In this document: positions 53,584-63,022 of the stretch, one piece after another
How the letters are laid out: every line of letters begins with the position of its first letter
Numbering within the stretch: position 1 is the first letter of the stretch
NCBI GenBank assembly: GCA_023442945.1
Contig: JAEZWW010000089.1
Location: 4,951 to 68,950 of the forward strand
Direction of reading: 5' to 3'
From: Pseudomonadota bacterium
GTDB lineage: Bacteria > Pseudomonadota > Gammaproteobacteria > Burkholderiales > Burkholderiaceae_C
DNA length: 64,000 nucleotides
Program-made: the position numbers and the translations under genes
Notes under the pieces: model-generated
Databases searched by the model: none
Told to the model about the DNA's origin: nothing
The model's input: only the letters and a program-made list of their open reading frames with translations

Positions 53584-55281
53584 ATGACTCAGCGAATTGC
53601 CGGCCACCTTCTCGTCGAATGCCTCCTGGCCCAGGGCGTTACCCATGCGTTTGGCGTACCGGGCGAAAGCTACCTGGCGGCGCTGGATGGTTTTCATGAG
53701 CACCGCGACGCGATCCAGTTTGTGATCTGCCGCCAGGAAGGCGGCGCTAGCTTCATGGCCGAGGCGCACGGCAAGCTGACCGGTCGGCCCGGCGTCTGCT
53801 TTGTGACGCGCGGGCCGGGCGCCACCAACGCGAGCATTGGCGTGCACACGGCGTCGCAGGATTCGACGCCGATGGTGCTGTTTGTCGGTGACGTGGCCAG
53901 CCACCAGCGCGATCGCGAGGCGTTTCAGGAAGTGGACTACAGCGCCTTCTTCGGCGCCTTCGGCATGGCCAAGCGGGTCGAGCGCATCGACAGCGCCGCG
54001 CGCATGCCGGAATACGTGGCGCGCGCGTTTGCGACGGCGATGAATGGCCGACCGGGTCCGGTCGTGCTGGTCTTGCCGGAAGACATGTTGGTAGAGCCTG
54101 TGCCCGAATCGCTGCAGCCGCTGCCGCGCTGGGACCCACCGATGTACGCGCCCGACCCGGCCGCGATGGCGCAGCTGCAGGCATTGCTGGCTGCGGCCGA
54201 GCGGCCCATCGTCATCGCCGGTGGTGGCGGCTGGACACCCGCCAGCGCGCAGGCGCTGCAGCAGTTTGCCGAGCGTTGGCAGTTGCCCGTGGCGACAGCC
54301 ATGCGCTTTCAGGACGTGTTCGACAACCGCCACGCGCAGTATGCGGGCGACGTGGGCATCGCCATCAACCCGCGCCTGGCCCAACGCATCGAAGACGCCG
54401 ACCTGGTGCTGGCCGTCGGCCCGCGCCTGGGCGAGATGACGACCAGTGGCTACACGCTGCTGACCGCGCCGCAGCCCAAGCAAAAGCTCGTGCACGTGCA
54501 CAGCAGCGCCGAAGAACTGGGCCGCGTGTACCAGCCCGAACTGGCGCTGTGCGCCACCATGCCGGCCATCGCCACCGCCTTGGCGGCGCTGATGCCGGCC
54601 ACTGCGCCGCGCTGGTCAGCCTGGACGGAAGGCGCGCACGCCGACTACCTGGCCAACCAGCAGCCGCAGGCGCTGCCCGGCCCGGTCGACATGCACGCGG
54701 TGATGCAGGTGATCCAAGCCGCGCTGCCGGCCGATGCTGCCATCAGCAACGGTGCAGGCAACTTCGCCAGCTGGGTGCACCGCTATTTCGCCTACCCCGG
54801 CCTGGCAAACGGCGTGAAGACCCAGCTGGCGCCGACCAGCGGTGCCATGGGCTACGGCGTGCCGGCCGGTATAGCGTGCGCCATCACCACCGGCCGCACG
54901 GTGCTGACCATGGCGGGCGACGGCGACTTCATGATGAACGGGCAAGAGCTGGCGACGGCCGTGCAGTACGGTGGCAAGACCATCATCGTGATCCTGAACA
55001 ACGGCGTGTTCGGCACCATCCGCATGCACCAGGCGCGTGAATACCCGCACCGCCGCGCTGGGACCGAACTGGTCAACCCCGACTTTGTGCAGCTGGCACA
55101 AAGCTATGGTTATGCCGCCGAACGGGTGACGCGCACGGAGGAGTTCGAGCCCGCCTTGCGCGCCGCGCTGTCGCGCGCCCAGGGTACGGTGATCGAGGTG
55201 ATCCTGAGCGACCAGGTCATCACCACGCGCGTGACGCTCGACACCATTGAAGACAAGGCTGCCGCGGCCAGGGCTGCGTAA
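53584..55281 (+). CDS. ThDP-dependent acetolactate synthase-like enzyme
   Basis: A 565-residue three-domain ThDP enzyme. The N-terminal domain has GVPGESYLAALDG and the catalytic Glu in CRQEGGASFMAEA; the C-terminal domain has the ThDP motif GDGDFMMNGQELATAVQ ending in NN. It resembles acetolactate synthase large subunit-like proteins, but no small regulatory subunit gene is adjacent, so a catabolic carboligase or 2-oxoacid decarboxylase is equally likely. Possibly co-transcribed with the upstream MFS gene. Confidence 0.85.
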   Translation: MTQRIAGHLLVECLLAQGVTHAFGVPGESYLAALDGFHEHRDAIQFVICRQEGGASFMAEAHGKLTGRPGVCFVTRGPGATNASIGVHTASQDSTPMVLFVGDVASHQRDREAFQEVDYSAFFGAFGMAKRVERIDSAARMPEYVARAFATAMNGRPGPVVLVLPEDMLVEPVPESLQPLPRWDPPMYAPDPAAMAQLQALLAAAERPIVIAGGGGWTPASAQALQQFAERWQLPVATAMRFQDVFDNRHAQYAGDVGIAINPRLAQRIEDADLVLAVGPRLGEMTTSGYTLLTAPQPKQKLVHVHSSAEELGRVYQPELALCATMPAIATALAALMPATAPRWSAWTEGAHADYLANQQPQALPGPVDMHAVMQVIQAALPADAAISNGAGNFASWVHRYFAYPGLANGVKTQLAPTSGAMGYGVPAGIACAITTGRTVLTMAGDGDFMMNGQELATAVQYGGKTIIVILNNGVFGTIRMHQAREYPHRRAGTELVNPDFVQLAQSYGYAAERVTRTEEFEPALRAALSRAQGTVIEVILSDQVITTRVTLDTIEDKAAAARAA

Positions 55282-55360
55282 GCGGTGGCTGTGCAGACCG
55301 GCCTAGGGCTGCTGCCGCAGCAAGCTGTCGATCCGACCCTGCAGCGGGAGCGGGGACAAA

Positions 55361-55386
55361 AAAACCGGCCCTGAGGCCGGTTTTTT
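55361..55386. terminator. Bidirectional intrinsic terminator
   Basis: AAAACCGGCC pairs with GGCCGGTTTT around CTGA, with T- and A-runs on the two sides. It serves the convergent ThDP enzyme and SWIB genes. Confidence 0.88.
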
Positions 55387-55410
55387 CATGGGGCGCTGGG
55401 CCCGCTTCGA

Positions 55411-55707
55411 TCAGGACAGGTGTGCGCTGATCAGCTTGGTCATCTCGAACATCGTGACCTGCGGCTTCTTGAAGATTTCCTTCAGTTTGGCGTCGGCGTT
55501 GATGTTGCGCTTGTTCGCTGCGTCTTGCAGGTTGTTGGCCTTGATGTATTCCCAGACCTTTTTCGTGACTTCGGTGCGGGGCATCGGCTTGTTGCCGATC
55601 ACCGCGGCCAGTGCCGGGCTGGGCGTCATCGGCTTCATGAAGGCGGCGCTGGGAGCGCGCTTGGCCGGTGCAGCCGTTTTGGCCGGAGCTTTCTTTGCAG
55701 TTGCCAT
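55411..55707 (-). CDS. SWIB/MDM2-domain protein
   Basis: A 98-residue protein: a basic Ala/Lys/Pro N-terminal tail (ATAKKAPAKTAAPAKRAP) and a SWIB/MDM2 fold from about residue 20 (PSPALAAVIGNKPMPRTEV, KVWEYIKANNLQDAANKRNI, MFEMTKLISAHL). SWIB domains occur in eukaryotic chromatin remodellers and in some bacteria such as chlamydiae and Burkholderiales. DNA or nucleoid association is plausible. Ribosome binding site AGAGGA. Monocistronic. Confidence 0.9.
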   Translation of the reverse strand: MATAKKAPAKTAAPAKRAPSAAFMKPMTPSPALAAVIGNKPMPRTEVTKKVWEYIKANNLQDAANKRNINADAKLKEIFKKPQVTMFEMTKLISAHLS

Positions 55708-56017
55708 GGTTGTTGATCCTCTTAATCGGGTTCTGAACTGTCTTGCCGTTGGTAGCGGATGTTCGCACCCGCCTGGCTGAGTCGGATGCTACTGGATAAG
55801 TAGCACGCTTCCAAGAGGAAAGTTGGGTTTTTCGTCGCTTCCTGTTGCTTTTTCCTCCCGCACGGCGCCGCACGCAGTCTTTCGGGTGCATGCGGTGGGC
55901 GGTATGTGTGCAAGTGTGACGCGTTAGCGGGCTGCGGGCAGGTCCTGGCGCCGCTGTTTTGGGGACGCCGCGCGCCAGTTGGGTATGCTTTCGAACACCA
56001 TTAGCTGTGATGTGGAG
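55708..56017. other. Divergent intergenic region, swib and rraA
   Basis: Promoter region for both genes. Moderately A/T-rich near 55720-55860; no clear operator or repeat recognised. Confidence 0.4.
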
Positions 56018-56524
56018 ATGCTTGTGCCCGCTGCTGCCTTTGCCACCTGTGACCTGTGCGATGCCCATGAGGGCGATACCTCTGGGGCGTTTCGCGTGCT
56101 GCCGCCGGTCTTTCGCGACTTCGGCGCGCCGCAAGCGTTCAGCGGCCCGGTGCACACGTTGCGCTGCCCGGAAGACAACTCGCGCGTGCGCGAGGCGGTG
56201 AACGCACCGGGCGAAGGCCGCGTGCTGGTGGTCGACGGCGGCGCTTCACTGCGGCGCGCGTTGGTCGGCGGGAATCTGGCGGTGGCGGCGGCCCAAAACG
56301 GCTGGGCCGGCATCGTCGTCGATGGCTGCGTGCGCGACGTGGCCGAGCTGCGCGCCGCCGGCGTGCCGATCCGCGCGCTGGCGCTCAACCCGCTGCGCAC
56401 CGACAAGCGCGGCGAAGGCCAGGCCGGCGTGCCGGTGCAGGTACAAGGTGTGTGGGTGCGTCCGGGGGACTGGTTGTACGCCGATGAAGACGGCATCGTG
56501 GTCGCAGACCGCGCGCTGCTCTGA
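56018..56524 (+). CDS. rraA: RraA-like protein / 4-hydroxy-4-methyl-2-oxoglutarate aldolase family
   Basis: About 168 residues of the RraA fold. ATCDLCDAHEGD at the start, NSRVREAVNAPGEGRVLVVDGGASLRRALVG in parts, and GIVVDGCVRDVAELRAAGVPI are typical. In E. coli RraA inhibits RNase E; relatives with GxxxD-R-D residues are aldolases, and both roles are possible. Start is uncertain: ATG 56018, or GTG 56024, which is better spaced from GGAG (56014-56017). Confidence 0.85.
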   Translation: MLVPAAAFATCDLCDAHEGDTSGAFRVLPPVFRDFGAPQAFSGPVHTLRCPEDNSRVREAVNAPGEGRVLVVDGGASLRRALVGGNLAVAAAQNGWAGIVVDGCVRDVAELRAAGVPIRALALNPLRTDKRGEGQAGVPVQVQGVWVRPGDWLYADEDGIVVADRALL

Positions 56525-56591
56525 CCGCCGGCGTTCGCGGCCACGGCGCTGGGCGGCGCAGCGAAAGCCTGCCCGGCCGCGACCGCTGGTT

Positions 56592-56651
56592 TTGAGAGAA
56601 ATTGGGCGGTAGCCCTACAGCCACCGGCGCAAGCAGCTATTGTTAACGTAG
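56592..56651 (-). repeat. Dispersed repeat family A, copy 14
   Basis: On the minus strand: TAACAATAGCTGCTTGCGCC, GGTGGCTGTAGGGCTACCGC, CCAATTTCTCT. Lies between convergent rraA and the EamA gene. Confidence 0.85.
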
Positions 56652-56732
56652 CAAGTGGCGTGGCGCCCTGCCACACGGCGACGCCGAACGGTGGCCGCTA
56701 GAGCCCGTTTCCGTCCTCATCAGAGCGCCTGT

Positions 56733-57680
56733 TCAAGCCTTGGGCGGCCGCACCCGCAGCGCCGCGCGCGAGGGCAGGGTGGCCAGCACCACGCCGGCCA
56801 GCGCCAGGCCGAAGGCAATCAACTGCGTGCTGTCCATCTTTTCGCCCAAGGCCAGCACGCCGACCACCGCCGCGCTGATCGGCAACAGCACCGTGAACAC
56901 GCCGGCCTGCGCCGCCGGCACGTGCTTCAACCCGGTCATCCACAGCCACACCGACCACATGCAGGCCGCCAGCGCATAAAAAACCAGCAGCACCCAGGTG
57001 CCCGGAGTGACAGCGCCAAAGTCAAAACCGAGCGCCAGCCACAGGCCGAAGGGCGTGCTCAGCACCAGGCCCCACAGGTTGATCAGCGCGCTGATGCGCC
57101 GCGGCGTCAGGCTGCCCGTCAGCTTTTTGCCGATCACCGCGTAGCTGGCTTCGCAGAACACGGCGGCGATCAGCAGCAGGTTGCCCAGCCACACCAGATT
57201 ATGGGTGTTATCGGCCTCCGGCCCTACAGCGGCGTGCGCGGACAGCTGCGTTTTCGATAGCGACAGCAGGCCGATGCCCAGCACCGCGCAGGCCACGCCC
57301 GCCCACACCCGCGGCGCCACGCGCTCGCGCAGGAAGATCCAGGACAGCAGCGCCACCGCCGCCGGGATCGCCGCCATGATCACGCCGGCCGACACGGCCG
57401 TGGTCAGCTTCACGCCGCTGATCATGCACAGCGTGAAGAGGAAGTTGCCCAGAAACGATTCCAGAAACAGCAGGCGGCGCGTCTGCGGGCTCATCGCCGG
57501 CTCGCTCGCCGGCTTCTTGAGCCACGGCAACATGGCCACAGCGCCGATGCCGAAGCGCAACCACGCCAGCAACATCACCGGAAACACGAGCGCCAGAGGC
57601 TTGGTCAGCGCCACGTAGCTGCCGACCAGCACCATGGACGCGCCCAGGGCCAGGTAGGCGAGGGGGCGGGGGGTGTGCAT
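56733..57680 (-). CDS. EamA-family (DMT) transporter with in-frame repeat
   Basis: A 315-residue membrane protein with ten predicted helices in two EamA halves (start LAYLALGASMVLVGSYVALT; second half LGNLLLIAAVFCEASYAVIG). Exports small metabolites such as amino acids in many relatives; substrate unknown. Residues about 140-158 (KTQLSAHAAVGPEADNTH) in the loop between the halves are encoded by a full copy of repeat family A read in frame. ATG 57680 fits the first helix; the longer frame upstream is low-complexity. Confidence 0.85.
   Translation of the reverse strand: MHTPRPLAYLALGASMVLVGSYVALTKPLALVFPVMLLAWLRFGIGAVAMLPWLKKPASEPAMSPQTRRLLFLESFLGNFLFTLCMISGVKLTTAVSAGVIMAAIPAAVALLSWIFLRERVAPRVWAGVACAVLGIGLLSLSKTQLSAHAAVGPEADNTHNLVWLGNLLLIAAVFCEASYAVIGKKLTGSLTPRRISALINLWGLVLSTPFGLWLALGFDFGAVTPGTWVLLVFYALAACMWSVWLWMTGLKHVPAAQAGVFTVLLPISAAVVGVLALGEKMDSTQLIAFGLALAGVVLATLPSRAALRVRPPKA
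57208..57261 (-). repeat. Dispersed repeat family A, copy 15, inside the EamA gene
   Basis: On the minus strand: GCTATCGAAAACGCAGCTGT, CCGCGCACGCCG, CTGTAGGGCCGGAGGCCGAT. It lies wholly within the coding sequence and keeps the frame open. Confidence 0.8.
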
Positions 57681-58085
57681 GCGGTGGGGGCGACGGGGAA
57701 GTGGTGGTGCAGGAATATACGTGAGCGGGGTGGCGCTGGATGGGGCGGTTGCACCGGGTCGGCGTTTGCGCTGTTGGGGGTTGGGGGCCAGCCACAGAGA
57801 TGGCAAGGGGAGCGGGGAAGGCGCGCCAGGCCGTGCCAGCGCTGACGAGGCAAGGGCCGCGCCAAGGCAATCGGGCGACGAAGGGGGCAAGTGGTCGCGT
57901 CGCAGCCTCAGCGGCACTGGCGCCGGCGGGATTGCGTTGCATCGAATTTCACATGGCTAAATTCAATTCCCGTAATGTAAAAAATAGATTTGCGGCGGCG
58001 CACCATTTTTTCTCAATATGGAAGATGAATTTCCACAATGAGATATCTGCTTGTTAAGTGATTGATTTGTATGATTGAAAAATAA
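57681..58085. other. Gap between EamA gene and aceA, with AT-rich island
   Basis: No gene supported. From about 57950 to 58140 the base composition drops sharply to A/T-rich (runs such as AAAAAATAG, GATTGATTTGTATGATTG), unlike anything else in the window. This is the aceA promoter zone. Confidence 0.6.
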
Positions 58086-58099
58086 GTCTTGTATAAGAC
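58086..58099. promoter_or_regulatory. Candidate GntR operator 1 upstream of aceA
   Basis: GTCTTGTATAAGAC, a 14-bp palindrome with one mismatch, the same half-sites as the gntR/mdh site at 25115-25126. Confidence 0.6.
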
Positions 58100-58115
58100 A
58101 TAAGAATGGAATCGA

Positions 58116-58129
58116 GTCTTATACAAGAG
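58116..58129. promoter_or_regulatory. Candidate GntR operator 2 upstream of aceA
   Basis: GTCTTATACAAGAG, centred 30 bp (about three helical turns) from operator 1, suggesting cooperative binding on one face of the DNA. Confidence 0.6.
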
Positions 58130-58225
58130 TTATGATTGCCCCACGACGCCACCGAATCGGCCGGCAACAGCCACCGGTTCCCACCCGCCGCTTTCAGTTT
58201 CCTCTTTCATTTCTGGAGCACCCAC

Positions 58226-59554
<1,329 letters not shown>

Positions 59555-59603
59555 TCCCGTGTCGGCGCGCAGCCATGCCGCGCGCCGCACAGGGGGAGAC
59601 AAG

Positions 59604-59630
59604 AAAGCCACGGCATGCCGTGGCTTTTCT
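59604..59630 (+). terminator. Intrinsic terminator of aceA
   Basis: AAAGCCACG pairs with CGTGGCTTT around GCATGC, followed by TCTCTT; 50 bp past the aceA stop. The A-rich 5' side could also serve the minus strand. Confidence 0.75.
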
Positions 59631-59659
59631 CTTGCCGTGTTTCACACAACGGGTTCTTG

Positions 59660-59716
59660 GTGAAATCTGGTTTTTGCCCTAGAACCATCTGCGCAGACAG
59701 CTATATAATTTGTAGC
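59660..59716 (-). repeat. Dispersed repeat family A, copy 16
   Basis: On the minus strand: AATTATATAGCTGTCTGCGC, AGATGGTTCTAGGGCAAAAA, CCAGATTTCACC. Lies between the aceA terminator and the YdhR-like gene. Confidence 0.8.
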
Positions 59717-59823
59717 GAAAAAATGGCGCAAGCTGCCGATCATTCCGCGTGATAGGCTCCGTCGCCCGATCCTCTTGTGACCCTGTTGGTGTCGCTGGTC
59801 GTGCAAATAATGGAGACACCCCG

Positions 59824-60138
59824 ATGTTCACAGCCCTGGTCCAGTTCCGCCTGCCCAAACCCATCACGGTCGCAAAGGCAAAAGCCATCTTCGCCAGCAC
59901 CGCGCCGCGCTACCTCAGCGCGCCCGGTCTGATTCGCAAGTACTACATATTGTCCGAAGACGGGCAGACGGCGGGCGGCGTGTACCTGTGGGCCTCGCGC
60001 GCCGCCGCCGAGCGCCTGCACAACGACACCTGGCGCGCCTTCGTCAGGGGCAAATACGGCTCGGACCCGCAATTGACCTTCTTCGAAACCCCGGTGCTCG
60101 TCGACAACGCCAGCAAGGAAATCGTGCAGACCGACTGA
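59824..60138 (+). CDS. YdhR-like putative monooxygenase
   Basis: A 104-residue ferredoxin-like-fold protein of the YdhR group: APGLIRKYYILSEDGQTAGG and VYLWASRAAAERLHND match the family core. YdhR proteins form dimers and are proposed monooxygenases acting on aromatic or quinone-like compounds, without firm function. ATG 59824 follows GGAG. Convergent with the lipoprotein gene. Confidence 0.8.
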   Translation: MFTALVQFRLPKPITVAKAKAIFASTAPRYLSAPGLIRKYYILSEDGQTAGGVYLWASRAAAERLHNDTWRAFVRGKYGSDPQLTFFETPVLVDNASKEIVQTD

Positions 60139-60173
60139 GGGGTTTGAGCGGCGCGCGGTGCCGCAGGGTTGGA

Positions 60174-60560
60174 TCAGCGCACCCAGCCGCCGCCGCGCAG
60201 GTACCAGCCGCCGTGCGGCGAATGGTCCCAGCGGCGTGGCTCCCAGCGGTAGCCGGGACGCGGGCGTTCGTAGTGGCCCGGGGTCCAGTGGTGGCGCCCG
60301 CTGTTGTAGCCCCAGTAGCCATTGATCCAGACCGCGCCCGGGAAGGGCATGGCCGGCTGGACCTCGTAGTAAGGCTGCGGCGGCGCGATCGGCGCGTAGA
60401 CACCGGCGTTCACGGGGTAGCCCGCCGGCTCGGCGTACACCGGGCCCGGTACCGGGGCGACGACGCACCCACCCAGCAGGGCGGCCGAGCCGAGGGCTGT
60501 GGCCAGCGCCCACCGGCGGCTGGTAGCCAGGGGGCGAAACATCGAAGCGCTTGCGTGCAT
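60174..60560 (-). CDS. Lipoprotein with Trp/Tyr/Gly-rich YXWXXGHW-type repeats
   Basis: A 128-residue lipoprotein (LLGGC, Cys 32). The mature part is Pro/Gly/Tyr/Trp-rich with WINGYWGYNSGRHHWTPGHY and RPGYRWEPRRWDHSPHGGWY, the aromatic repeat pattern of the YXWXPGHW/BcpO-type family. Probably in the outer envelope; function unknown. ATG 60560 has AAGGAG 8 nt upstream. Confidence 0.82.
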   Translation of the reverse strand: MHASASMFRPLATSRRWALATALGSAALLGGCVVAPVPGPVYAEPAGYPVNAGVYAPIAPPQPYYEVQPAMPFPGAVWINGYWGYNSGRHHWTPGHYERPRPGYRWEPRRWDHSPHGGWYLRGGGWVR

Positions 60561-60845
60561 GTGACCAACTCCTTGGCACGCCATGCCTGCCATCGGGGCC
60601 GAATACCCCTGTGCCAGCGTGCCGACCTGTTCAACGCGCGGCTGGGTCGTCGAGCGGACGGGCCGGGCAGGGCGCGCGGGCAGCTTTACATGCCATTGAC
60701 ATGTACCTCAGCCGGCCTTCAGGCGGGCCGCGAGCCGGTGTGCTGCGCGGCAGGGCCCAAACGGTTAAAATCAGCAAGTTGGCCGCTCTGTGAAGGGGCG
60801 GCGCGTTACAACCCATTTGCTAAGGGCGAGAAAGGCAGCTTGGTT
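60561..60845. other. Upstream region of the thrS leader
   Basis: No gene. A possible -10 box (TTAAAAT) lies near 60768. No tRNA gene is recognisable, although one often precedes thrS in related genomes. Confidence 0.4.
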
Positions 60846-60884
60846 ATGACACCGCGAACTACCCCGGCAAGGAGCCTGATCTAA
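60846..60884 (+). CDS. Candidate thrS leader peptide
   Basis: A 12-codon frame encoding MTPRTTPARSLI, with three Thr codons (ACA, ACT, ACC) in the first six, preceded at some distance by GAGAAAGG. A strong terminator follows 60 bp later, itself 55 bp upstream of thrS. The arrangement is that of a transcription attenuator sensing threonyl-tRNA charging. Short, and with a poor ribosome site spacing, so tentative. Confidence 0.35.
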   Translation: MTPRTTPARSLI

Positions 60885-60943
60885 GCCACGTTTTAGGTGT
60901 CTGATGGTGTCCCGCTTGCGCAGGATGCTATGAAAAACGAACC

Positions 60944-60971
60944 AAGCGCGGCTTTGAGGCCGCGCTTTTTT
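60944..60971 (+). terminator. Intrinsic terminator upstream of thrS (candidate attenuator)
   Basis: AAGCGCGGC (60944-60952) pairs perfectly with GCCGCGCTT (60959-60967) around TTTGAG, followed by T-run to 60971. The nearest upstream plus-strand gene ends 800 bp away, so this terminator most likely regulates thrS itself. Confidence 0.7.
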
Positions 60972-61026
60972 GTTGCCCAGCGCCGTGTTGGCGCCGCTTC
61001 TCCCCATCGATTTCTGAAGGTTTCAC

Positions 61027-62934
61027 ATGGTTCAAATCACGCTTCCCGACGGCTCGCAGCGCGAATTTCCTGGCCCGGTGACGGTGGCCGAGGTCGCGCA
61101 GTCGATCGGCGCCGGCCTGGCCAAGGCGGCCCTGGGTGGCAAGGTGGATGGCAAGCTGGTCGACACCAGCTACCCGATCGCCCAGGACGCGCAGCTGTCG
61201 ATCGTGACGGCCAAGGACCCGGACGGGCTGGAGATGATCCGCCACTCCACCGCCCACTTGCTGGCCTACGCCGTCAAGGAGCTGTTCCCGGACGCGCAGG
61301 TCACCATCGGCCCGGTGATCGACAACGGCTTTTATTACGACTTCAGCTACAAGCGCCCGTTCACGCCTGAGGATTTGGCCGCCATCGAGAAAAAGATGGC
61401 CGAGTTGGCCGCCAAGGACGAGCCCGTGGTGCGCCGCGTGCTGCCGCGCGATGAAGCGGTGACCTACTTCAAGGGCTTGGGCGAGGCGTACAAAGCCGAG
61501 ATCATCGCCAGCATCCCGACCAACGAAGACGTGTCGCTGTACCGCGAAGGTGCGTTTGAAGACCTGTGCCGCGGCCCGCACGTGCCCAGCACCGGCAAGC
61601 TCAAGCACTTCAAGCTGATGAAGGTGGCCGGCGCCTATTGGCGTGGCGATCACCGCAACGAGATGCTGCAGCGCATCTACGGCACGGCCTGGTCGAGCAA
61701 GGACGAGTTGCAGAACTACCTGCACATGCTGGACGAGGCGGAAAAGCGCGACCACCGCAAGCTGGGCAAAGAGCTGGACCTGTTCCACATCGACGAATAC
61801 TCGCCTGGCACCGTGTTCTGGCACCCCAAGGGCTGGACGCTGTGGCAGCAGGTGGAGCAGTACATGCGCCGCGTGTACATCGACAACGGCTACCAGGAGG
61901 TCAAAGGCCCGCAGATCCTGGACAAATCACTGTGGGAGAAGACCGGCCACTGGGACAAGTACCGCGAAAACATGTTCATCACCGAGAGCGAAAAGCGCGA
62001 CTACGCACTCAAGCCAATGAACTGTCCGGGCCACATCCTGATCTTCAAGCAGGGCCTCAAGAGCTACCGCGACCTGCCGCTGCGTTACGGCGAATTCGGC
62101 AACTGCCACCGCAACGAACCCAGCGGCGGCCTGCACGGCATCATGCGCGTGCGCGGCTTCACGCAGGACGACGGGCATATCTTCTGCTCGCCCGACCAGA
62201 TCCAGGCGGAATGCACGGCCTACACCACGCTGCTGCAAAAGGTTTACAAAGATTTCGGCTTCACCGACATCATCTACAAGGTCGCCACGCGGCCTGAGCA
62301 ACGTATCGGCTCGGAAGAAAGCTGGGACCAGGCCGAACAGGCCCTGATGGAAGGCCTGCGCGCCTCGGGCTGCGAATTCCAGATCAGCCCGGGCGAAGGC
62401 GCCTTTTACGGCCCGAAGATCGAATACACGCTGAAGGACGCCCTGGGCCGCGAATGGCAGTGCGGCACCATGCAGGTCGACCCCAACATGCCTGAGCGCC
62501 TGGACGCCGAGTACGTGGGCGAAGACGGTGCCCGTCACCGCCCGATCATGCTGCATCGCGCCATCGTGGGCAGCCTGGAGCGCTTCATCGGCATGCTGAT
62601 CGAGCACTACGCCGGCGCGCTGCCCGTGTGGCTGGCGCCGGTGCAGGTGGTGGTCACCGGCATCACCGATGCGCAGGCCGATTACGTCGAAACCGTGGCT
62701 AAAACGCTGCGTGACAAGGGCTTGCGCGTCGAGACAGATCTGCGCAACGAGAAGATCACGTATAAAATACGAGAGCATTCGTTGCAAAAGCTGCCCTATA
62801 TCCTCGTCGTGGGCGACAAGGAGCGGGAAGCTGGCGCCGTCGCCGTGCGCGCCCGAGGCAATCAGGACCTCGGTGTGATGTCCTTGCAAGCGTTCATGGA
62901 CCGTATTGCATCGGACATCGCTGCTAAAGCTTGA
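61027..62934 (+). CDS. thrS: Threonyl-tRNA synthetase
   Basis: Class II synthetase, 635 residues: TGS domain (MVQITLPDGSQREFPGPV...), editing domain, catalytic motifs MNCPGHILIFK and EFGNCHRNEPSGGLHGIMR (motif 2), and a C-terminal anticodon-binding domain. Zinc ligands include the Cys of MNCPGH. Good ribosome site (GAAGG) 8 nt before the ATG. First gene of the conserved thrS-infC-rpmI series; possibly attenuated upstream. Confidence 0.98.
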   Translation: MVQITLPDGSQREFPGPVTVAEVAQSIGAGLAKAALGGKVDGKLVDTSYPIAQDAQLSIVTAKDPDGLEMIRHSTAHLLAYAVKELFPDAQVTIGPVIDNGFYYDFSYKRPFTPEDLAAIEKKMAELAAKDEPVVRRVLPRDEAVTYFKGLGEAYKAEIIASIPTNEDVSLYREGAFEDLCRGPHVPSTGKLKHFKLMKVAGAYWRGDHRNEMLQRIYGTAWSSKDELQNYLHMLDEAEKRDHRKLGKELDLFHIDEYSPGTVFWHPKGWTLWQQVEQYMRRVYIDNGYQEVKGPQILDKSLWEKTGHWDKYRENMFITESEKRDYALKPMNCPGHILIFKQGLKSYRDLPLRYGEFGNCHRNEPSGGLHGIMRVRGFTQDDGHIFCSPDQIQAECTAYTTLLQKVYKDFGFTDIIYKVATRPEQRIGSEESWDQAEQALMEGLRASGCEFQISPGEGAFYGPKIEYTLKDALGREWQCGTMQVDPNMPERLDAEYVGEDGARHRPIMLHRAIVGSLERFIGMLIEHYAGALPVWLAPVQVVVTGITDAQADYVETVAKTLRDKGLRVETDLRNEKITYKIREHSLQKLPYILVVGDKEREAGAVAVRARGNQDLGVMSLQAFMDRIASDIAAKA

Positions 62935-63022
62935 TTTTTACCCTAAAACCAGCTTTGGTCCGCGTCGTACGGGCGGCATTCGCTATGGACACCATAGCAT
63001 TTTAATTTGAGGAATCGACACC

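Noticed and set aside
51790..54501. A 903-codon open frame antisense to the MFS and ThDP genes, running into the AraC gene
   Set aside because: It spans three recognisable genes in other frames and has shadow-like composition.
60561..61026. tRNA gene upstream of thrS
   Set aside because: No T-loop GGTTCGA-like sequence, no cloverleaf pairing and no CCA end could be found.
62935..63000. Possible decayed family A repeat after the thrS stop (TTTTTACCCTAAAACCA)
   Set aside because: Only about 17 bases resemble the copy at 59660; the rest does not align, so it was not listed.
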